Notes: generated by a model from the sequence alone, not told the origin. 64,000 nucleotides of DNA from Pandoraea pulmonicola (GCF_000815105.2 NZ_CP010310.2:992001-1056000); one strand, 5' to 3'; shown: positions 39,057 through 49,184, numbered from the stretch's first letter. A program made the numbers and translations.

Positions 39057-40001
39057 ATGACCCTCACGGAACTCAAGTACATCGTGGCGGTGGCGCGGGA
39101 GCGCCATTTCGGTCGCGCGGCGGAAGCCTGTTTCGTCAGCCAGCCCACGCTGTCGGTGGCCATCAAGAAGCTCGAGGACGAACTGAACGTTCAGATTTTC
39201 GAGCGTGGCGCCGCCGAAGTCAGCGTGACGCCGCTCGGCGAGCAGATCGTGGCGCAGGCGCAGCGCGTGCTCGAACAGACCATCGCCATCAAGGAAATTG
39301 CCAAGCAGGGCCGCGATCCGCTCGCCGGCCCGCTGCGCCTCGGCGTGATCTACACGATCGGGCCGTACCTGCTGCCGGCGCTCGTGAAGGAGATGATCGA
39401 GAGCACGCCGCAGATGCCGCTCATGCTGCAGGAGAATTACACGCTCAAGCTCATCGAGTTGCTCAAGCAGGGCGAGATCGACGCGGCCATCATGGCGCTG
39501 CCGTTCCCCGAGAGCGGGTTGATGGTGCGCCCGCTCTACGACGAGCCGTTCGTCGTGGCGCTGCCGCGCTCGCATCCGTGGGCGGAGCGCGAGCAGATCG
39601 ACGCCGGAGATCTCAAGCAGGAAACGATGCTGCTGCTCGGCAGCGGTCACTGCTTCCGCGATCATGTGCTCGGCGTGTGCCCGGAACTGATGCGCTTCTC
39701 GCAGAATGCCGACGGCATCCAGAAGACGTTCGAAGGCTCCTCGCTCGAAACCATCCGGCACATGGTGGCGAGCGGCGTCGGTATCACCGTGTTGCCGAAG
39801 ACGTCGGTGCCCGAGACGCACGCGCCGGACAGCCTGTTGCGCTACGTGCCGTTCTCGGCGCCGGTGCCCGATCGCCGAGTGGTGCTGGCCTGGCGCAAGA
39901 GTTTCACGCGTCTGCCGGCGATCGAAGCGGTGGCCCAGGCCATCGCCCGATGCCATCTGCCGGGCGTGATCCCGCTCGATCTGCCCGCCACATCGAACTG
40001 A
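39057..40001 (+). CDS. oxyR: Hydrogen peroxide-inducible regulator OxyR
   Basis: This 314-residue LysR-type regulator has an N-terminal helix-turn-helix (MTLTELKYIVAVARERHFGRAAE) and the redox-sensing pair of OxyR in GHCFRDHVLGVC, two Cys separated by eight residues, as Cys199/Cys208 in E. coli. Peroxide forms a disulfide between them and activates transcription. The catalase gene katA lies downstream, probably a target. recG lies upstream, an order found in related bacteria. Confidence 0.95.
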   Translation: MTLTELKYIVAVARERHFGRAAEACFVSQPTLSVAIKKLEDELNVQIFERGAAEVSVTPLGEQIVAQAQRVLEQTIAIKEIAKQGRDPLAGPLRLGVIYTIGPYLLPALVKEMIESTPQMPLMLQENYTLKLIELLKQGEIDAAIMALPFPESGLMVRPLYDEPFVVALPRSHPWAEREQIDAGDLKQETMLLLGSGHCFRDHVLGVCPELMRFSQNADGIQKTFEGSSLETIRHMVASGVGITVLPKTSVPETHAPDSLLRYVPFSAPVPDRRVVLAWRKSFTRLPAIEAVAQAIARCHLPGVIPLDLPATSN

Positions 40002-40490
40002 CCGTTCTCCAGCGGGGGCGTTCTGCCCCCGCCGCGCCTCATCTGCCGAATTCCCCTCCCGGCTTTGCCCGATCACCGCTGATCGGACAGATCCACCCAA
40101 TGCAGTGTCCGCTGCCGGGCGCTTGCCTCTCCCTGTTTTTCCTCCCGTTTATCCCCCGGCGGCGACGCTGAACCGCCGGTCACATTGCTTTTCTCTATGA
40201 AATATATGAAAACGATCAATTCGACTATTTCAATAAAAATATTTAATCTTGCGACATGCGTTTGAGAGCCGCGTCACAGTAGACGTGAGGCTCGACAGAC
40301 GCTCCGAACGACCCATGGCCGGGCTTATGGATCCGCACAGCAACGACGCATTCGAAGGTGCCGAAATGACCCAGTGGAAGGCCTATTTGCACGACATTGA
40401 AAACACGCTGGAACAAGTCCTTGCCGACTTCGCGTTGATGAGCGCGTAAGCCAGGCGATATCGACCCATCAGGAAACAGGAGAGCGTCAC
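40002..40490. promoter_or_regulatory. oxyR-katA intergenic region with AT-rich segment
   Basis: This 489-bp gap holds an AT-rich stretch at about 40195-40250 in otherwise GC-rich DNA. It contains CTAT and related tetramers spaced by seven bases, somewhat like the OxyR pattern ATAG-N7-CTAT repeated, but no clean match. It is the likely promoter and regulator site for katA. A small ORF at 40327-40449 is listed separately. Confidence 0.4.
40327..40449 (+). CDS. Possible small protein upstream of katA
   Basis: A 40-codon frame ([16 protein letters not shown]...) ends 41 bp before katA; a shorter version starts at the internal ATG (27 codons, [19 protein letters not shown]) with GAAGG before it. 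The tail looks like an amphipathic helix. There is no recognisable family, and it could as well be untranslated leader. Confidence 0.22.
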   Translation: MDPHSNDAFEGAEMTQWKAYLHDIENTLEQVLADFALMSA

Positions 40491-41939
40491 ATGTCCGATA
40501 CGAACAAACTCACGACCGCCGCCGGCGCACCGGTGTCCGACAACCAGAACACGATGACGGCCGGCCCGCGCGGCCCCGCGCTGCTGCAGGACGTGTGGTT
40601 CCTCGAAAAGCTCGCGCACTTCGACCGCGAAGTGATTCCCGAGCGCCGTGTGCACGCCAAGGGTTCGGGGGCGTACGGCAAGCTGACCGTCACGCACGAC
40701 ATCACGAAGTACACCCGCGCGCGGGTGTTCGAGACGATCGGCAAGGAAACGCCGGTGTTCCTGCGTTTCTCGACGGTGGCGGGCGAGCGCGGCGCCGCCG
40801 ACGCCGAGCGCGACGTACGCGGCTTCGCGCTCAAGTTCTACACGGACGAGGGCAACTGGGATCTCGTGGGCAATAACACGCCCGTGTTCTTCGTACGCGA
40901 TCCGCTCAAGTTCCCGGACTTCATTCACACGCAGAAGCGCGATCCGAAGACCAATCTGCGCAACCCGACGGCGGTGTGGGATTTCTGGTCGCGGCATCCG
41001 GAGTCGCTGCACCAGGTGACGATCCTCATGAGCGATCGCGGCTTGCCGGCGAACTATCGTCAGCAGCACGGTTTCGGTTCGCACACGTTCAGTTTCGTCA
41101 ACGCGGCGAACGAACGTTTCTGGGTGAAGTTCCACTTCAAGTCGATGCAGGGCGTGGCAAACCTGACCAATGACGAAGCGGCGCAAGTCGTGGCGAGAGA
41201 TCGCGAGAGCGCGCAACGCGATCTGTTCGAGGCCATCGAAGCCGGCAACTTCCCGCGCTGGCGCATGCAGGTGCAGATCATGCCCGAGGCCGATGCGGCG
41301 ACGTACCGCATCAACCCGTTCGACCTGACGAAGGTATGGCCACACGCGGACTACCCGCTGATCGACGTGGGCGTGCTGGAGCTGAACCGCAATCCGGAGA
41401 ACTACTTCGCCGAGGTCGAGCAGGCGGCGTTCAATCCGGCCAATGTGGTGCCGGGCATCGGTTTCTCGCCGGATCGCATGCTGCAAGGCCGCCTGTTTTC
41501 GTATGGCGACACGCAGCGCTATCGCCTCGGTGTGAATCACAGCGCGATTCCCGTGAATGCTCCGAAGTGCCCGTTCCACAACAGCTTCCATCGCGACGGC
41601 GCCATGCGCGTGGACGGCAACCTGGGCGGCGCGCCGAACTATGAGCCGAATCGTTATGGTGCGTTCGCGCAGCAGCCGGAATTCCGTGAGCCCCCGCTGG
41701 GATTGGGGGCGGTGGCGGATCGTTTCGATCATCGCGAGGACGACGATTACTACTCGCAACCGCGCGCGTTGTTCAATCTGTTCGACGATGGCCAGAAGGC
41801 GCGCCTGTTCGACAACATCGCGGCGGCAATGAATGGCGTGCCGGAAGATGTGGCGCAGCGCCAGATCGATCACTTCGCGAAGATCGATCCCGCTTATGCG
41901 GCGGGCGTGATTGCGGCACGCAAGGCGTTGGCAAAGTAA
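40491..41939 (+). CDS. katA: Catalase KatA (monofunctional, clade 3 type)
   Basis: This 482-residue haem catalase splits H2O2. The distal His is in [12 protein letters not shown] (about residue 60), the distal Asn in [12 protein letters not shown] (about 130), and the proximal haem-ligand Tyr in [14 protein letters not shown]. Its length of about 480 fits small-subunit, NADPH-binding catalases. GGAG precedes the start, and it lies downstream of oxyR, so peroxide induction is likely. Confidence 0.96.
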   Translation: MSDTNKLTTAAGAPVSDNQNTMTAGPRGPALLQDVWFLEKLAHFDREVIPERRVHAKGSGAYGKLTVTHDITKYTRARVFETIGKETPVFLRFSTVAGERGAADAERDVRGFALKFYTDEGNWDLVGNNTPVFFVRDPLKFPDFIHTQKRDPKTNLRNPTAVWDFWSRHPESLHQVTILMSDRGLPANYRQQHGFGSHTFSFVNAANERFWVKFHFKSMQGVANLTNDEAAQVVARDRESAQRDLFEAIEAGNFPRWRMQVQIMPEADAATYRINPFDLTKVWPHADYPLIDVGVLELNRNPENYFAEVEQAAFNPANVVPGIGFSPDRMLQGRLFSYGDTQRYRLGVNHSAIPVNAPKCPFHNSFHRDGAMRVDGNLGGAPNYEPNRYGAFAQQPEFREPPLGLGAVADRFDHREDDDYYSQPRALFNLFDDGQKARLFDNIAAAMNGVPEDVAQRQIDHFAKIDPAYAAGVIAARKALAK

Positions 41940-42018
41940 GGCGTTGAGCGGCTCACGAGACGGCGCGGTGCTGCCGTCCCGTGCGGCGATTCGACGTGTG
42001 CATGCGAGCGCGTGTGGT

Positions 42019-42720
42019 TCAGGCCGCCGGCCAGAAAGCGCGGATCGCGGCAATGCCATGGGCGCCCGCATTGCGCGCGTTGCCCAGCATGTCGGCGCGC
42101 ATGCCGCCGAGCGCGAACACCGGCAACGGCGAGCGCGCCGCCAACGCGGTGAACGCGGGCCAGCCGAGCGGCGTGGCGTCCGGATGCGTGGCGGTGGCCA
42201 GTACCGGCGACAGCGTCACGAAGTCGAGTCCCAGGTGTGCTGCATGAGCGAGTTGCGCGGCATCGTGGCAGGCGGCGCTCACGAGCTTCCAGCCCGATGG
42301 GCGCTCGCGGCTCGCCATGAGGCGCGCGCTGGTGAGATGCCAGCCATCCGCCTTCGGAACCGCGCCTGCGTGCCCGCCATTCGACGCCTCGAGCCAGAGT
42401 TCGGCCACGTCGTGCGGGGGATTGAGCAGGAGTTGGGCCCCGGCGGCGTGCGTGAGCGCCAGTGCACTTTCGGCCAGCGCGCGATAGCCGTCCGCATCGA
42501 GCGAGCGATTGCGCAGCTGTACGAGCCGGATGCCGCGCGCGAGCGCTTGCGCGAGTTGCGATGCGAACGTCGCGATCTGCGCGCGGGAGGCGACGTCGGG
42601 CGTCACGAGCAGTTGGCGGGGAAGCGGCACGGCGGGAGCATCGCTGGTGACGTCGGTCACACGCGACGCGCCGGAAGATCGGCTGGGCATCGGCGGGCGG
42701 CGGGCAGAGTCGGCGGGCAT
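42019..42720 (-). CDS. ThiE/TenI-like thiamine phosphate synthase-family protein
   Basis: This 233-residue TIM-barrel protein resembles the ThiE domain that in many betaproteobacteria is fused behind a MutT-type Nudix domain. Visible blocks are LVQLRNRSLDADGY, DGWHLTSARLM, DFVTLSPVLATATHP and PVFALGGMR. The usual ThiE motif INDR is replaced by LLLNPP and there is no Nudix box, so thiamine phosphate synthesis cannot be assumed. The first ~30 residues are low-complexity, and the start is uncertain. Confidence 0.8.
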   Translation of the reverse strand: MPADSARRPPMPSRSSGASRVTDVTSDAPAVPLPRQLLVTPDVASRAQIATFASQLAQALARGIRLVQLRNRSLDADGYRALAESALALTHAAGAQLLLNPPHDVAELWLEASNGGHAGAVPKADGWHLTSARLMASRERPSGWKLVSAACHDAAQLAHAAHLGLDFVTLSPVLATATHPDATPLGWPAFTALAARSPLPVFALGGMRADMLGNARNAGAHGIAAIRAFWPAA

Positions 42721-42928
42721 GCGCGCAGTGTAACCGGAACACCGGGGCGAACGTCATGAGGAAAGTACCGAGATCGACCGACGCGGAACCTCGCGCGGCT
42801 CGATGACATCCGACACGGTGGCGACGCAAGTCGTCGCACGAACTCGCCATCGAAGGCGGTTTTTTCAATTCGATGCGCGTGTGGCATTGCCGCATGGCGC
42901 AGCGAGCAACACAGTAAATGGAGTGACC

Positions 42929-43417
42929 ATGGCAAGGAAGAACAACGCGGCCAGCGTGAATATCGGCATCAGCGACAAGGATCGCAAGCGCATCGTCGAC
43001 GGCTTGAGTCATCTGCTTGCCGATACCTACACGCTGTACCTGAAGACCCACAATTTCCATTGGAACGTGACCGGCCCGATGTTCAACACGCTGCACCTGA
43101 TGTTCGAGGGGCAGTACAACGAACTGGCGTTGGCCGTCGATCAGATTGCCGAGCGTATTCGTGCGCTTGGCTATCCGGCGCCGGGCACGTACAAGGCGTT
43201 CGCGAAGCTGTCGTCGATTCCCGAGGCCGAAGGCGTGCCGACGGCCGAGGAGATGATTCGTCAACTCGTGGAAGGACAGGAGGCGGTGACGCGAACCGCG
43301 CGGGGCATCTTCCCGACGGTCGAGGCCGCTTCGGACGAACCGACCGCCGATCTGCTCACGCAGCGCATGCAACTGCACGAAAAGAACGCGTGGATGCTGC
43401 GCAGCCTGCTTGCCTGA
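42929..43417 (+). CDS. dps: Dps DNA-binding ferritin-like protein
   Basis: Dps forms a 12-mer that oxidises and stores iron and protects DNA. From ATG 42929 ([13 protein letters not shown]) the protein has 162 residues with the ferroxidase ligands in [27 protein letters not shown]. The start gives the normal Dps length. OxyR regulation is common in other bacteria, and oxyR and katA are near. Confidence 0.94.
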   Translation: MARKNNAASVNIGISDKDRKRIVDGLSHLLADTYTLYLKTHNFHWNVTGPMFNTLHLMFEGQYNELALAVDQIAERIRALGYPAPGTYKAFAKLSSIPEAEGVPTAEEMIRQLVEGQEAVTRTARGIFPTVEAASDEPTADLLTQRMQLHEKNAWMLRSLLA

Positions 43418-43473
43418 GCCTGACCGGCATCGCCAGCGCGCCAGGGTGTCGGGCGCGTAATCGTCAACGCGTC

Positions 43474-43500
43474 AACGCCTGTGCTTTGCGCGGGCGTTTT
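43474..43500 (+). terminator. Putative terminator after dps
   Basis: AACGCC and GGCGTT form the outer stem with additional inner G-C pairing, followed by TTTT, 57 bp after the dps stop. Confidence 0.6.
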
Positions 43501-43616
43501 CGATTGTGCCGCCTGACGGCGCGGTTCGCGCCGTCAGGAAACACGTTCGCCCTATCGGGCGGGAAATGCCATAGAGAAAGGGTGCGCTCCGCGATGCAGT
43601 CCAGTACACTCGCCGG

Positions 43617-44405
43617 ATGCCCATCGATTGGCTCCTCCGAAATCTCCTCGTCAGCCTGTTCCTGCCGCCGGTCAATGTGCTGGTGCTCGCAGGGCTCGCG
43701 TTCGTGTGCTGGCGACGCTGGGCGCGCGTCGGCAAGGCCCTGGCCGTGTTGGCGGCGCTCTGCCTATGGTTGCAGGGGTCTCCGTGGTTCGCGCGGCAAG
43801 TGTCGCGGCCGCTCGAAGTGGGGACGCCCGTCGACATTCGTACGATCGAGCCCGCGCACGGCGCGGCTGGCGCGGCGGCGAAGTCGCCGCAGGCCGTCGT
43901 CGTTCTCGGCGGCGGCCTCGGCCTAGGCAGCCCCGAATTCGGGCGTGAGAATGGATATGACCTCGGTCGTGCGACGCTGGAACGTTTGCGCTACGGTGTG
44001 TTTCTGGCACGCCACGCGGAATTGCCGGTGCTGGCCTCCGGCGGCAGTCCGTCGGGCAAGGTGGCCGAAGCGCGCATGATGGCGCAGGTCGCGACCGAAG
44101 AATTCGGCACGTCGGTCCGCTGGATCGAGGGCCAATCGCTGAACACGGCGCAAAACGCCGTTTTCAGTGCGCGTATGCTGGCCAACGTCGGCGTCACGCG
44201 CGTCTACCTGGTCACGAGCGCCTTGCATATGCGCCGCGCTCGCGATCAGTTCGAGCGTGCCGGGCTCACGGTGGTACCCGCACCGTGCTGTAACGCCACA
44301 GCGCTCGACCCGGACGCAATTCCTGGCTGGTGGCCCACCATTGACGGTCTGCGCGACACGCGTCAGGCCATGCGCGAGTGGATGGCGCTGGCCGTAGGGC
44401 ATTGA
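43617..44405 (+). CDS. YdcF/ElyC-family (DUF218) membrane protein
   Basis: This 262-residue protein has two N-terminal hydrophobic segments (about 8-30 and 40-55) and a DUF218 domain with VVVLGGGL, ASGGSPSGKVAEARMM, EGQSLNTAQNAVFSARML and VYLVTSALHMRRA. ElyC and SanA in E. coli have this fold and act in envelope maintenance. The precise reaction is unknown. Confidence 0.88.
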   Translation: MPIDWLLRNLLVSLFLPPVNVLVLAGLAFVCWRRWARVGKALAVLAALCLWLQGSPWFARQVSRPLEVGTPVDIRTIEPAHGAAGAAAKSPQAVVVLGGGLGLGSPEFGRENGYDLGRATLERLRYGVFLARHAELPVLASGGSPSGKVAEARMMAQVATEEFGTSVRWIEGQSLNTAQNAVFSARMLANVGVTRVYLVTSALHMRRARDQFERAGLTVVPAPCCNATALDPDAIPGWWPTIDGLRDTRQAMREWMALAVGH

Positions 44406-44522
44406 TCCGCGCGCGTCCTGCTCGATGTCGTCAAACCCGACATCCCAGGCGCGTATGTTGAGGCGAGCTTCGCAGCGCCGCGAGCTTGCCGATTTGCCAA
44501 CCTCAAGAAACGAGAGAGACGT

Positions 44523-44939
44523 ATGAAGACGAAAGCTGTCCTGACTGCAGAAGACGTGCAGAAGATCAACGCCGCCGCCGTGGCCGAAGCCACCGCGAAC
44601 GGCTGGAACGTATGCATCACGATCGTGGACGACGGCGGCCACGCGCTGTCGCTGTATCGCATGGACGGCGCCGCGCCGAGCACGGCCATGATGTCGCTGG
44701 GCAAGGCGCAGACGTCGGCGCTCGGTCGTCGCGAGAGCGGCGCGTTCGAGGAAATGATCAACGGCGGCCGTTTCGCGTTCCTGAGCGCGCCGAACACCGC
44801 GATGCTCGAGGGCGGCGTGCCCATCGTCGTCGATGGCGACGTCATCGGCGCCGTCGGCGTGTCGGGGGTGAAGTCCGCGCAGGACGCGCAGATCGCCCGC
44901 GCGGGCATTGCCGCCGTCGTCGCCGCTACCAGCGCCTGA
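44523..44939 (+). CDS. GlcG/HbpS-family haem-binding-type protein
   Basis: This 138-residue protein matches the GlcG/HbpS family: WNVCITIVDDGGHALSLYRMDGA, a central KAQTSALGRRESGAF, and the ending GGVPIVVDGDVIGAVGVSG. Members bind haem or are linked to glycolate use; here there are no glycolate genes, and the iron/haem genes that follow make haem binding more likely. It has no signal peptide. Confidence 0.87.
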   Translation: MKTKAVLTAEDVQKINAAAVAEATANGWNVCITIVDDGGHALSLYRMDGAAPSTAMMSLGKAQTSALGRRESGAFEEMINGGRFAFLSAPNTAMLEGGVPIVVDGDVIGAVGVSGVKSAQDAQIARAGIAAVVAATSA

Positions 44940-45347
44940 TTCCCACGAACGGGATGTCCGGGCGAGCAGGCCCGGTGCGGTTGTCGAAGCAGCATCGTCA
45001 GCGAAAGCCGGCGATGCTTTTTTTGTGGGCTGCGCGGTGGCGAGGCAAACGCAAAAAAAGAAAACCCGTCCTCGCGGACGGGTCAAGGGCTTGTCAGGCC
45101 GGACGGTCGCAACCTGAGGCTTGGCAGGTTGGACCACGAGGAGAACATCAATGAAATCCGTGTGGCTGGACAAAAAAAGCGGCTTGGCTGGCGCGCAACG
45201 CAGGTAGAGAGGGGCTTGCCGTAACTACATGGGATCGCGTTGCGTTCGCTGGCTACTGCCAAACACCTCTTAGGCGAGGTGGTCCCCACAAAACTCGGTG
45301 AAGCCGGCGGCACGGTCGTGGTCGTGCCACCGTCAAAATTCAGTGTC
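44940..45347. other. Gap between the GlcG-like gene and hemP, no gene seen
   Basis: This 408-bp region has a terminator at 44991-45024, a second GC-rich hairpin (CCCGTCC/GGACGGG at about 45065-45082) and no coding frame with plausible codon use. It separates convergent genes. Confidence 0.5.
44991..45024 (+). terminator. Terminator after the GlcG-like gene
   Basis: AGCATCG pairs with CGATGCT and is followed by a run of seven T, 50 bp after the stop. Confidence 0.75.
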
Positions 45348-45605
45348 TTACTTCGTCAGGATCAACTTGCCGTAACGCGTGGCGCGCAACTGGTACGTCT
45401 GTCCGTTGTGCAGGATGTTCACGCATTGCGTGCCTTGCAGCAGATGATCGCTGGTCAGAACACGACCGGCTGCGTGAGTGGCCGGCTTGGCTACCACCGG
45501 CGCCGGGCTCGCAGCTTGCGTGCGCGACACCGAGAGGGTGCGGCGCGGTGCCGTAGCGGGCGTGGTCTGGCGGGCAGTGGTGTGGCTTGCGGTCATCTCG
45601 CTCAT
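45348..45605 (-). CDS. hemP: HemP haemin uptake protein
   Basis: This 85-residue protein ends in the HemP domain (VLTSDHLLQGTQCVNILHNGQTYQLRATRYGKLILTK), which in Burkholderia is needed for expression of haem uptake genes. The N-terminal ~45 residues are low-complexity. A Fur-box-like site lies 30 bp upstream. Haem receptor and transporter genes, which often follow hemP, are absent here, so it stands alone. Confidence 0.9.
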   Translation of the reverse strand: MSEMTASHTTARQTTPATAPRRTLSVSRTQAASPAPVVAKPATHAAGRVLTSDHLLQGTQCVNILHNGQTYQLRATRYGKLILTK

Positions 45606-45634
45606 CCGTGTGGCTGACTGTGAGATGAATATTA

Positions 45635-45653
45635 AATGAGAATCATTCCCATT
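45635..45653 (-). promoter_or_regulatory. Fur box upstream of hemP
   Basis: On the minus strand the 19 bases read AATGGGAATGATTCTCATT, close to the Fur consensus GATAATGATAATCATTATC, located 30 bp upstream of the hemP start. Iron repression of hemP is expected. Confidence 0.78.
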
Positions 45654-45751
45654 TATATTTGAATTTGACTATTGTTGCTGTTTGGTAAATAGACTCTTGC
45701 TAAACAACCGGTCGCCGGCCCATGCGAAGCCTGTGTCCGACGACCGGTGTA

Positions 45752-46222
45752 TCAGCCCAGCGCGCCTTGCTCGGCGAGGGCGCGAATCTGCGCGACCGTG
45801 TCGATGTCGGCCTCGCGATAGGCGGATTTCACGAACTCGCTGTAGCGCGTATCGGCGGTGGCGACGTCTTCCGGCAACGTCGTGCTGTAGGTGAATCGCA
45901 CGAAGTAATGGGTTGGCGTCGGCTCTTCGATACGCATGGTGAGGGTGCCACCGGCATGTTGTTCCGTCGCGGCCGTCTCGTAACGCACGGATTGCTGCGC
46001 GTCGAAGACGACCCGGTCGTGCACGATCGTTTGCCCGAAGCGCAGTTCGCGGGTGAGCGTGTCGTCCGAGCGCTCGTGCACGATGCACTTATCGAGCCCC
46101 AGCACGAAAGTCTCCGGCTGCTCGGCGCGCAGCACGAGCCCGCGCCATAGTTGTTCGCGCGACAGCGCAAAAGCCAGCGGATTCAGGAGGTCGTTGACCT
46201 CGATCAGGTGTTCGTACTGCAA
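45752..46222 (-). CDS. SRPBCC (DUF1857/AtaL-like) family protein
   Basis: This 156-residue protein fits the SRPBCC ligand-binding group DUF1857: YEHLIEVNDLLNPLAFALSREQLWRGLVLRAEQPETFVLGLDKC, then TIVHDRVVFDAQQSVRYE. It appears to start with TTG at 46222, preceded by GAGG at eight bases, because no ATG fits the family start. Function is unknown. It overlaps nothing and is followed by the hemP promoter. Confidence 0.8.
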   Translation of the reverse strand: MQYEHLIEVNDLLNPLAFALSREQLWRGLVLRAEQPETFVLGLDKCIVHERSDDTLTRELRFGQTIVHDRVVFDAQQSVRYETAATEQHAGGTLTMRIEEPTPTHYFVRFTYSTTLPEDVATADTRYSEFVKSAYREADIDTVAQIRALAEQGALG

Positions 46223-46296
46223 GACGTTTTCCTCGGTTTTCTGTTCCTGTCGATGATTGCCCGCGTCATGTCGCACGTCGGGCCGTCCATCGAATA

Positions 46297-46707
46297 TCAC
46301 GCCACCAATGTGCTGTCGATGGCGATGGTGCCCGACAGCACCTTGTGAATTGGGCATGCATTGGCGATTTCCAAGAGGCGCTGCCGCTGCTCTTCGGACA
46401 GATCGCCCGCGAGTTCGATCTGGCGCGTGATCTGCGTCGTGCCTGCCGGCGGTTTGCCTTCGGGGTTCATCGCGAGCGTGACCTTCACGTCCTTGAGAGG
46501 CCATTCCTTGCGGCGCGCATACATCTGCAGCGTGATCGACGTGCATGCACCGAGGCTCGACAGCAGCAACGCGGCCGGCGCGGGACCGATATCCGCGCCC
46601 CCCAGCGTGGCCGGTTCGTCGGCAACCCATTCGTGTTTGCCATCCGTGAGATGCGTGGTGTAACCGGCGGCGCCCAGATGGGCGGTGACATTGGCTTCTG
46701 CGGTCAT
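46297..46707 (-). CDS. OsmC family peroxiredoxin-like protein
   Basis: This 136-residue protein is in the OsmC/Ohr superfamily. It has [31 protein letters not shown] with the first redox Cys, and the second Cys in [14 protein letters not shown]. OsmC-type proteins reduce organic peroxides. The start is set at ATG 46707 ([10 protein letters not shown]), since the upstream frame looks non-coding. Confidence 0.9.
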   Translation of the reverse strand: MTAEANVTAHLGAAGYTTHLTDGKHEWVADEPATLGGADIGPAPAALLLSSLGACTSITLQMYARRKEWPLKDVKVTLAMNPEGKPPAGTTQITRQIELAGDLSEEQRQRLLEIANACPIHKVLSGTIAIDSTLVA

Positions 46708-46843
46708 GACGACTCCTTTGTGGGGCGATGACGAAATGAGCCCGACATTGAAAAAATTTCGGGCCACAACGCACGTTAGGTGCCATTGTGACCCAATTTC
46801 ATCTGCTCGGTACGCAGGACGAGGAGGTGAATCCCGTCGCGCG

Positions 46844-47740
46844 TCAGGCGTTCGAACCTGTGGCGGGAATCCGTCCCATGCGGCCGGCCTGGAAGTCGAG
46901 AATCGCCTGACGGATCTCGCTTTCCGTGTTCATGACGAACGGGCCGTAACGCGCGACCGGCTCACCGAGGGGCTTGCCTCCGATCAACAGAAACGACATC
47001 GGCTCGTCGCCGTCGTTGCGCACCGTCACGCCTTCGCCGTCGCTGCCGAAGACGACCATCTGATGCGCTTTCGCCGGCGTCGCTTCCGGGCCGAAATGCC
47101 CTTCGCCGTCAATCACGTAGGCAAACACATTGAAGTCGGATGGCACCGCGTGATCGAGCAGCGCCTGCGGCTGGAGCGTGAAGTGCTGATAGAGGATCGG
47201 CGTGCGCGTCTCGATCGCCGCATGCGTGCCCAGCGCCTCGCCGGCGATCACGCGCACGCTGACCTTGCCGTCCTCGGTGGCTGCCACCGGGATGCCTGCG
47301 GCGGGCAGTTCCTGATAGCGCGGCGTCATCATCTTGTCGGCACTGGGCAGGTTCACCCACAACTGGAAGCCGTGCATTTCGCCACCACGCGCCTGGAACG
47401 CCTTCGACGGCATCTCGGAGTGGATCACGCCTGCACCGGCCGTCATCCATTGCACGTCGCCCGGCGTGAGTTTGCCGGCGTGGCCCTGCGAGTCGCGATG
47501 CTCCATTTCGCCGGCGAGCAGGTACGTCACGGTCTCGAAACCGCGGTGCGGGTGATCGGGGGCGCCCTTGGCGTCGCCCGGCGCGACCTGCATCGGACCC
47601 ATTTCGTCGAGCAACAGGAATGGATCGAAATCCATCAGCATGCGCGTCGGGAACGGACGATTCACGTGGAAGCCGGCGCCTTCCTGCGTTTGTGCCGCGG
47701 TGAAGACGCGGGCGACCGGGCGGGCGTAGGTTGTGCTCAT
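46844..47740 (-). CDS. Pirin family protein
   Basis: This 298-residue bicupin has the pirin metal site [22 protein letters not shown] (His, His, His, Glu) at about residues 63-85 and a typical C-terminal cupin. Bacterial pirins such as YhhW show quercetin 2,3-dioxygenase activity, but the physiological role is unclear. Confidence 0.93.
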   Translation of the reverse strand: MSTTYARPVARVFTAAQTQEGAGFHVNRPFPTRMLMDFDPFLLLDEMGPMQVAPGDAKGAPDHPHRGFETVTYLLAGEMEHRDSQGHAGKLTPGDVQWMTAGAGVIHSEMPSKAFQARGGEMHGFQLWVNLPSADKMMTPRYQELPAAGIPVAATEDGKVSVRVIAGEALGTHAAIETRTPILYQHFTLQPQALLDHAVPSDFNVFAYVIDGEGHFGPEATPAKAHQMVVFGSDGEGVTVRNDGDEPMSFLLIGGKPLGEPVARYGPFVMNTESEIRQAILDFQAGRMGRIPATGSNA

Positions 47741-47918
47741 GGGGAAACTCTCCTGTGGGGACCGGCGCCGAGAGGGCGCCGCGTGTCCTGTGTCACGTGC
47801 CCACTATATCGGGGCGCATGGCGTGAGGAGTAGCCTGTAAGCGGGGAAGGATTGTTACCCGATTGGAACAATATCGACCAAACGACGGCACGATGGACAG
47901 TTTGCGGGGCGTATGGAC

Positions 47919-47950
47919 GAAAAAAAGCGCGGTGGCTTGCACCGCGCTTT
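47919..47950 (-). terminator. Terminator after exbD
   Basis: AAAGCGCGGT pairs with ACCGCGCTTT; on the minus strand a run of T follows. It ends the tonB-exbB-exbD operon 44 bp after exbD. Confidence 0.85.
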
Positions 47951-47993
47951 CATTTTCGTTGCCGCAGCGAATCCGGCCCTGCCGGAACAACGC

Positions 47994-48419
47994 TTACCGG
48001 GTCTCGGGCTCGGTCAGGAAACCGAGCTTGGTGACACCGGCGGTCTGAGCGTCGGCAAGCACCTTGGCCACGCTCTCGTAACGCACGTTCTTGTCGGCGA
48101 ACAGGTGCAGTTCCGGTTGCGGCTGTGCCTCGGCGGCTTGCGCGAGACGCGCCTTGAGCGCGGCCTCGTCGACCGGCTGCTTGTCCCAGAAGACGGTGCC
48201 GTCAGCCTGGATCGACACGTCGACCTTGGTCGGCTTGGTGTCTTCCGGCTGGCTGCTCGCTTGCGGCAGATCGAGCTTGACCGAGTGATTGAGCACCGGC
48301 AGCGTCACGATGAAGATGATCAGCAGAACCAGCATGACGTCGACGAGCGGCGTCATGTTGATCTCGCTCATCATGCCGTCATCGCCGCTTTCGTCGCTGG
48401 AGTAGGAACCCATGGCCAT
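47994..48419 (-). CDS. exbD: Biopolymer transport protein ExbD
   Basis: This 141-residue protein has one membrane helix (about 24-44) with the catalytic Asp in MTPLVDVMLVLLIIFIVT and a periplasmic C-terminal domain. ExbD, with ExbB, uses the proton gradient to energise TonB for uptake of ferric siderophores, haem and cobalamin. It lies 27 bp after exbB. Confidence 0.95.
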   Translation of the reverse strand: MAMGSYSSDESGDDGMMSEINMTPLVDVMLVLLIIFIVTLPVLNHSVKLDLPQASSQPEDTKPTKVDVSIQADGTVFWDKQPVDEAALKARLAQAAEAQPQPELHLFADKNVRYESVAKVLADAQTAGVTKLGFLTEPETR

Positions 48420-48446
48420 AGCGAACTCCTTCTTTCGTTCGGCGGC

Positions 48447-49184
48447 TTAGCTGGCGCTGGCCGGCGAGGCCTTGCGCACCGGCGTGACGTTGCTCGCGAA
48501 CTGCTTCGAATGCAGGCTGGCGCCGGTCAGGAAGTAGGCATGCAGGCTGTGTGCGAAGCGGTTGAGCTTCGAGACGACGCCCTTGTTGGCGCGCGTCAGG
48601 GCGTTGTAGCCGAGCACGGCGGGGATGGCCACGAACAGGCCGAAGGCGGTCATGATGAGCGCCTCGCCCACGGGGCCGGCCACCTTGTCGATGGTCGTCT
48701 GGCCCGAGGCGCCGATGGCCAGCAGGGCGTGGTAGATGCCCCAGACCGTACCGAACAGACCGACGAACGGCGAGGTCGAGCCGATCGACGCGAGCATGGC
48801 CAGGCCGCTTTGCAGGCGCGAGACGGTGTCGTCCACGGAGTTCTTCAGGGCGCGCGTGATCCAGTCGCTCACGTCCATCTTGTCATGCAGATGCGGCTGG
48901 CTCTGGCGGTGGTGTTCGGCGGCTTCCTGACCGGCGAGCGCCAGTGCGAGGAACGGATTGTTCTGACCCGACTCGCTCAACTTCTGCAGACCGGCGGAGA
49001 AATTCTCCGAGTGCCAGAAGTCGGGCTCGGCGGTGCGCGTGAGACGGCTCAGGCGGAAGACTTGCGTGCCCTTGATGAGGATGACCGTCCACGACAGCAC
49101 CGACATCACCAGCAACACGATCGCGATGGCGCGGGTGACGAAATCGCCCTGCGCCCAGACGTGGCTCAAACCATACTCTTGCAT
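48447..49184 (-). CDS. exbB: Biopolymer transport protein ExbB
   Basis: This 245-residue protein has the three-helix MotA/TolQ/ExbB layout with the conserved LASIGSTSPFVGLFGTVWGIYHA and GPVGEALIMTAFGLFVAIPAVLGYN blocks. It forms the pentameric proton channel with ExbD. It lies between tonB and exbD in a three-gene minus-strand operon. Confidence 0.96.
   Translation of the reverse strand: MQEYGLSHVWAQGDFVTRAIAIVLLVMSVLSWTVILIKGTQVFRLSRLTRTAEPDFWHSENFSAGLQKLSESGQNNPFLALALAGQEAAEHHRQSQPHLHDKMDVSDWITRALKNSVDDTVSRLQSGLAMLASIGSTSPFVGLFGTVWGIYHALLAIGASGQTTIDKVAGPVGEALIMTAFGLFVAIPAVLGYNALTRANKGVVSKLNRFAHSLHAYFLTGASLHSKQFASNVTPVRKASPASAS

Noticed and set aside
40195..40250. Definite OxyR binding site before katA
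   Set aside because: Only partial matches to the spaced ATAG/CTAT pattern, so it is listed as a candidate region and not as a site.
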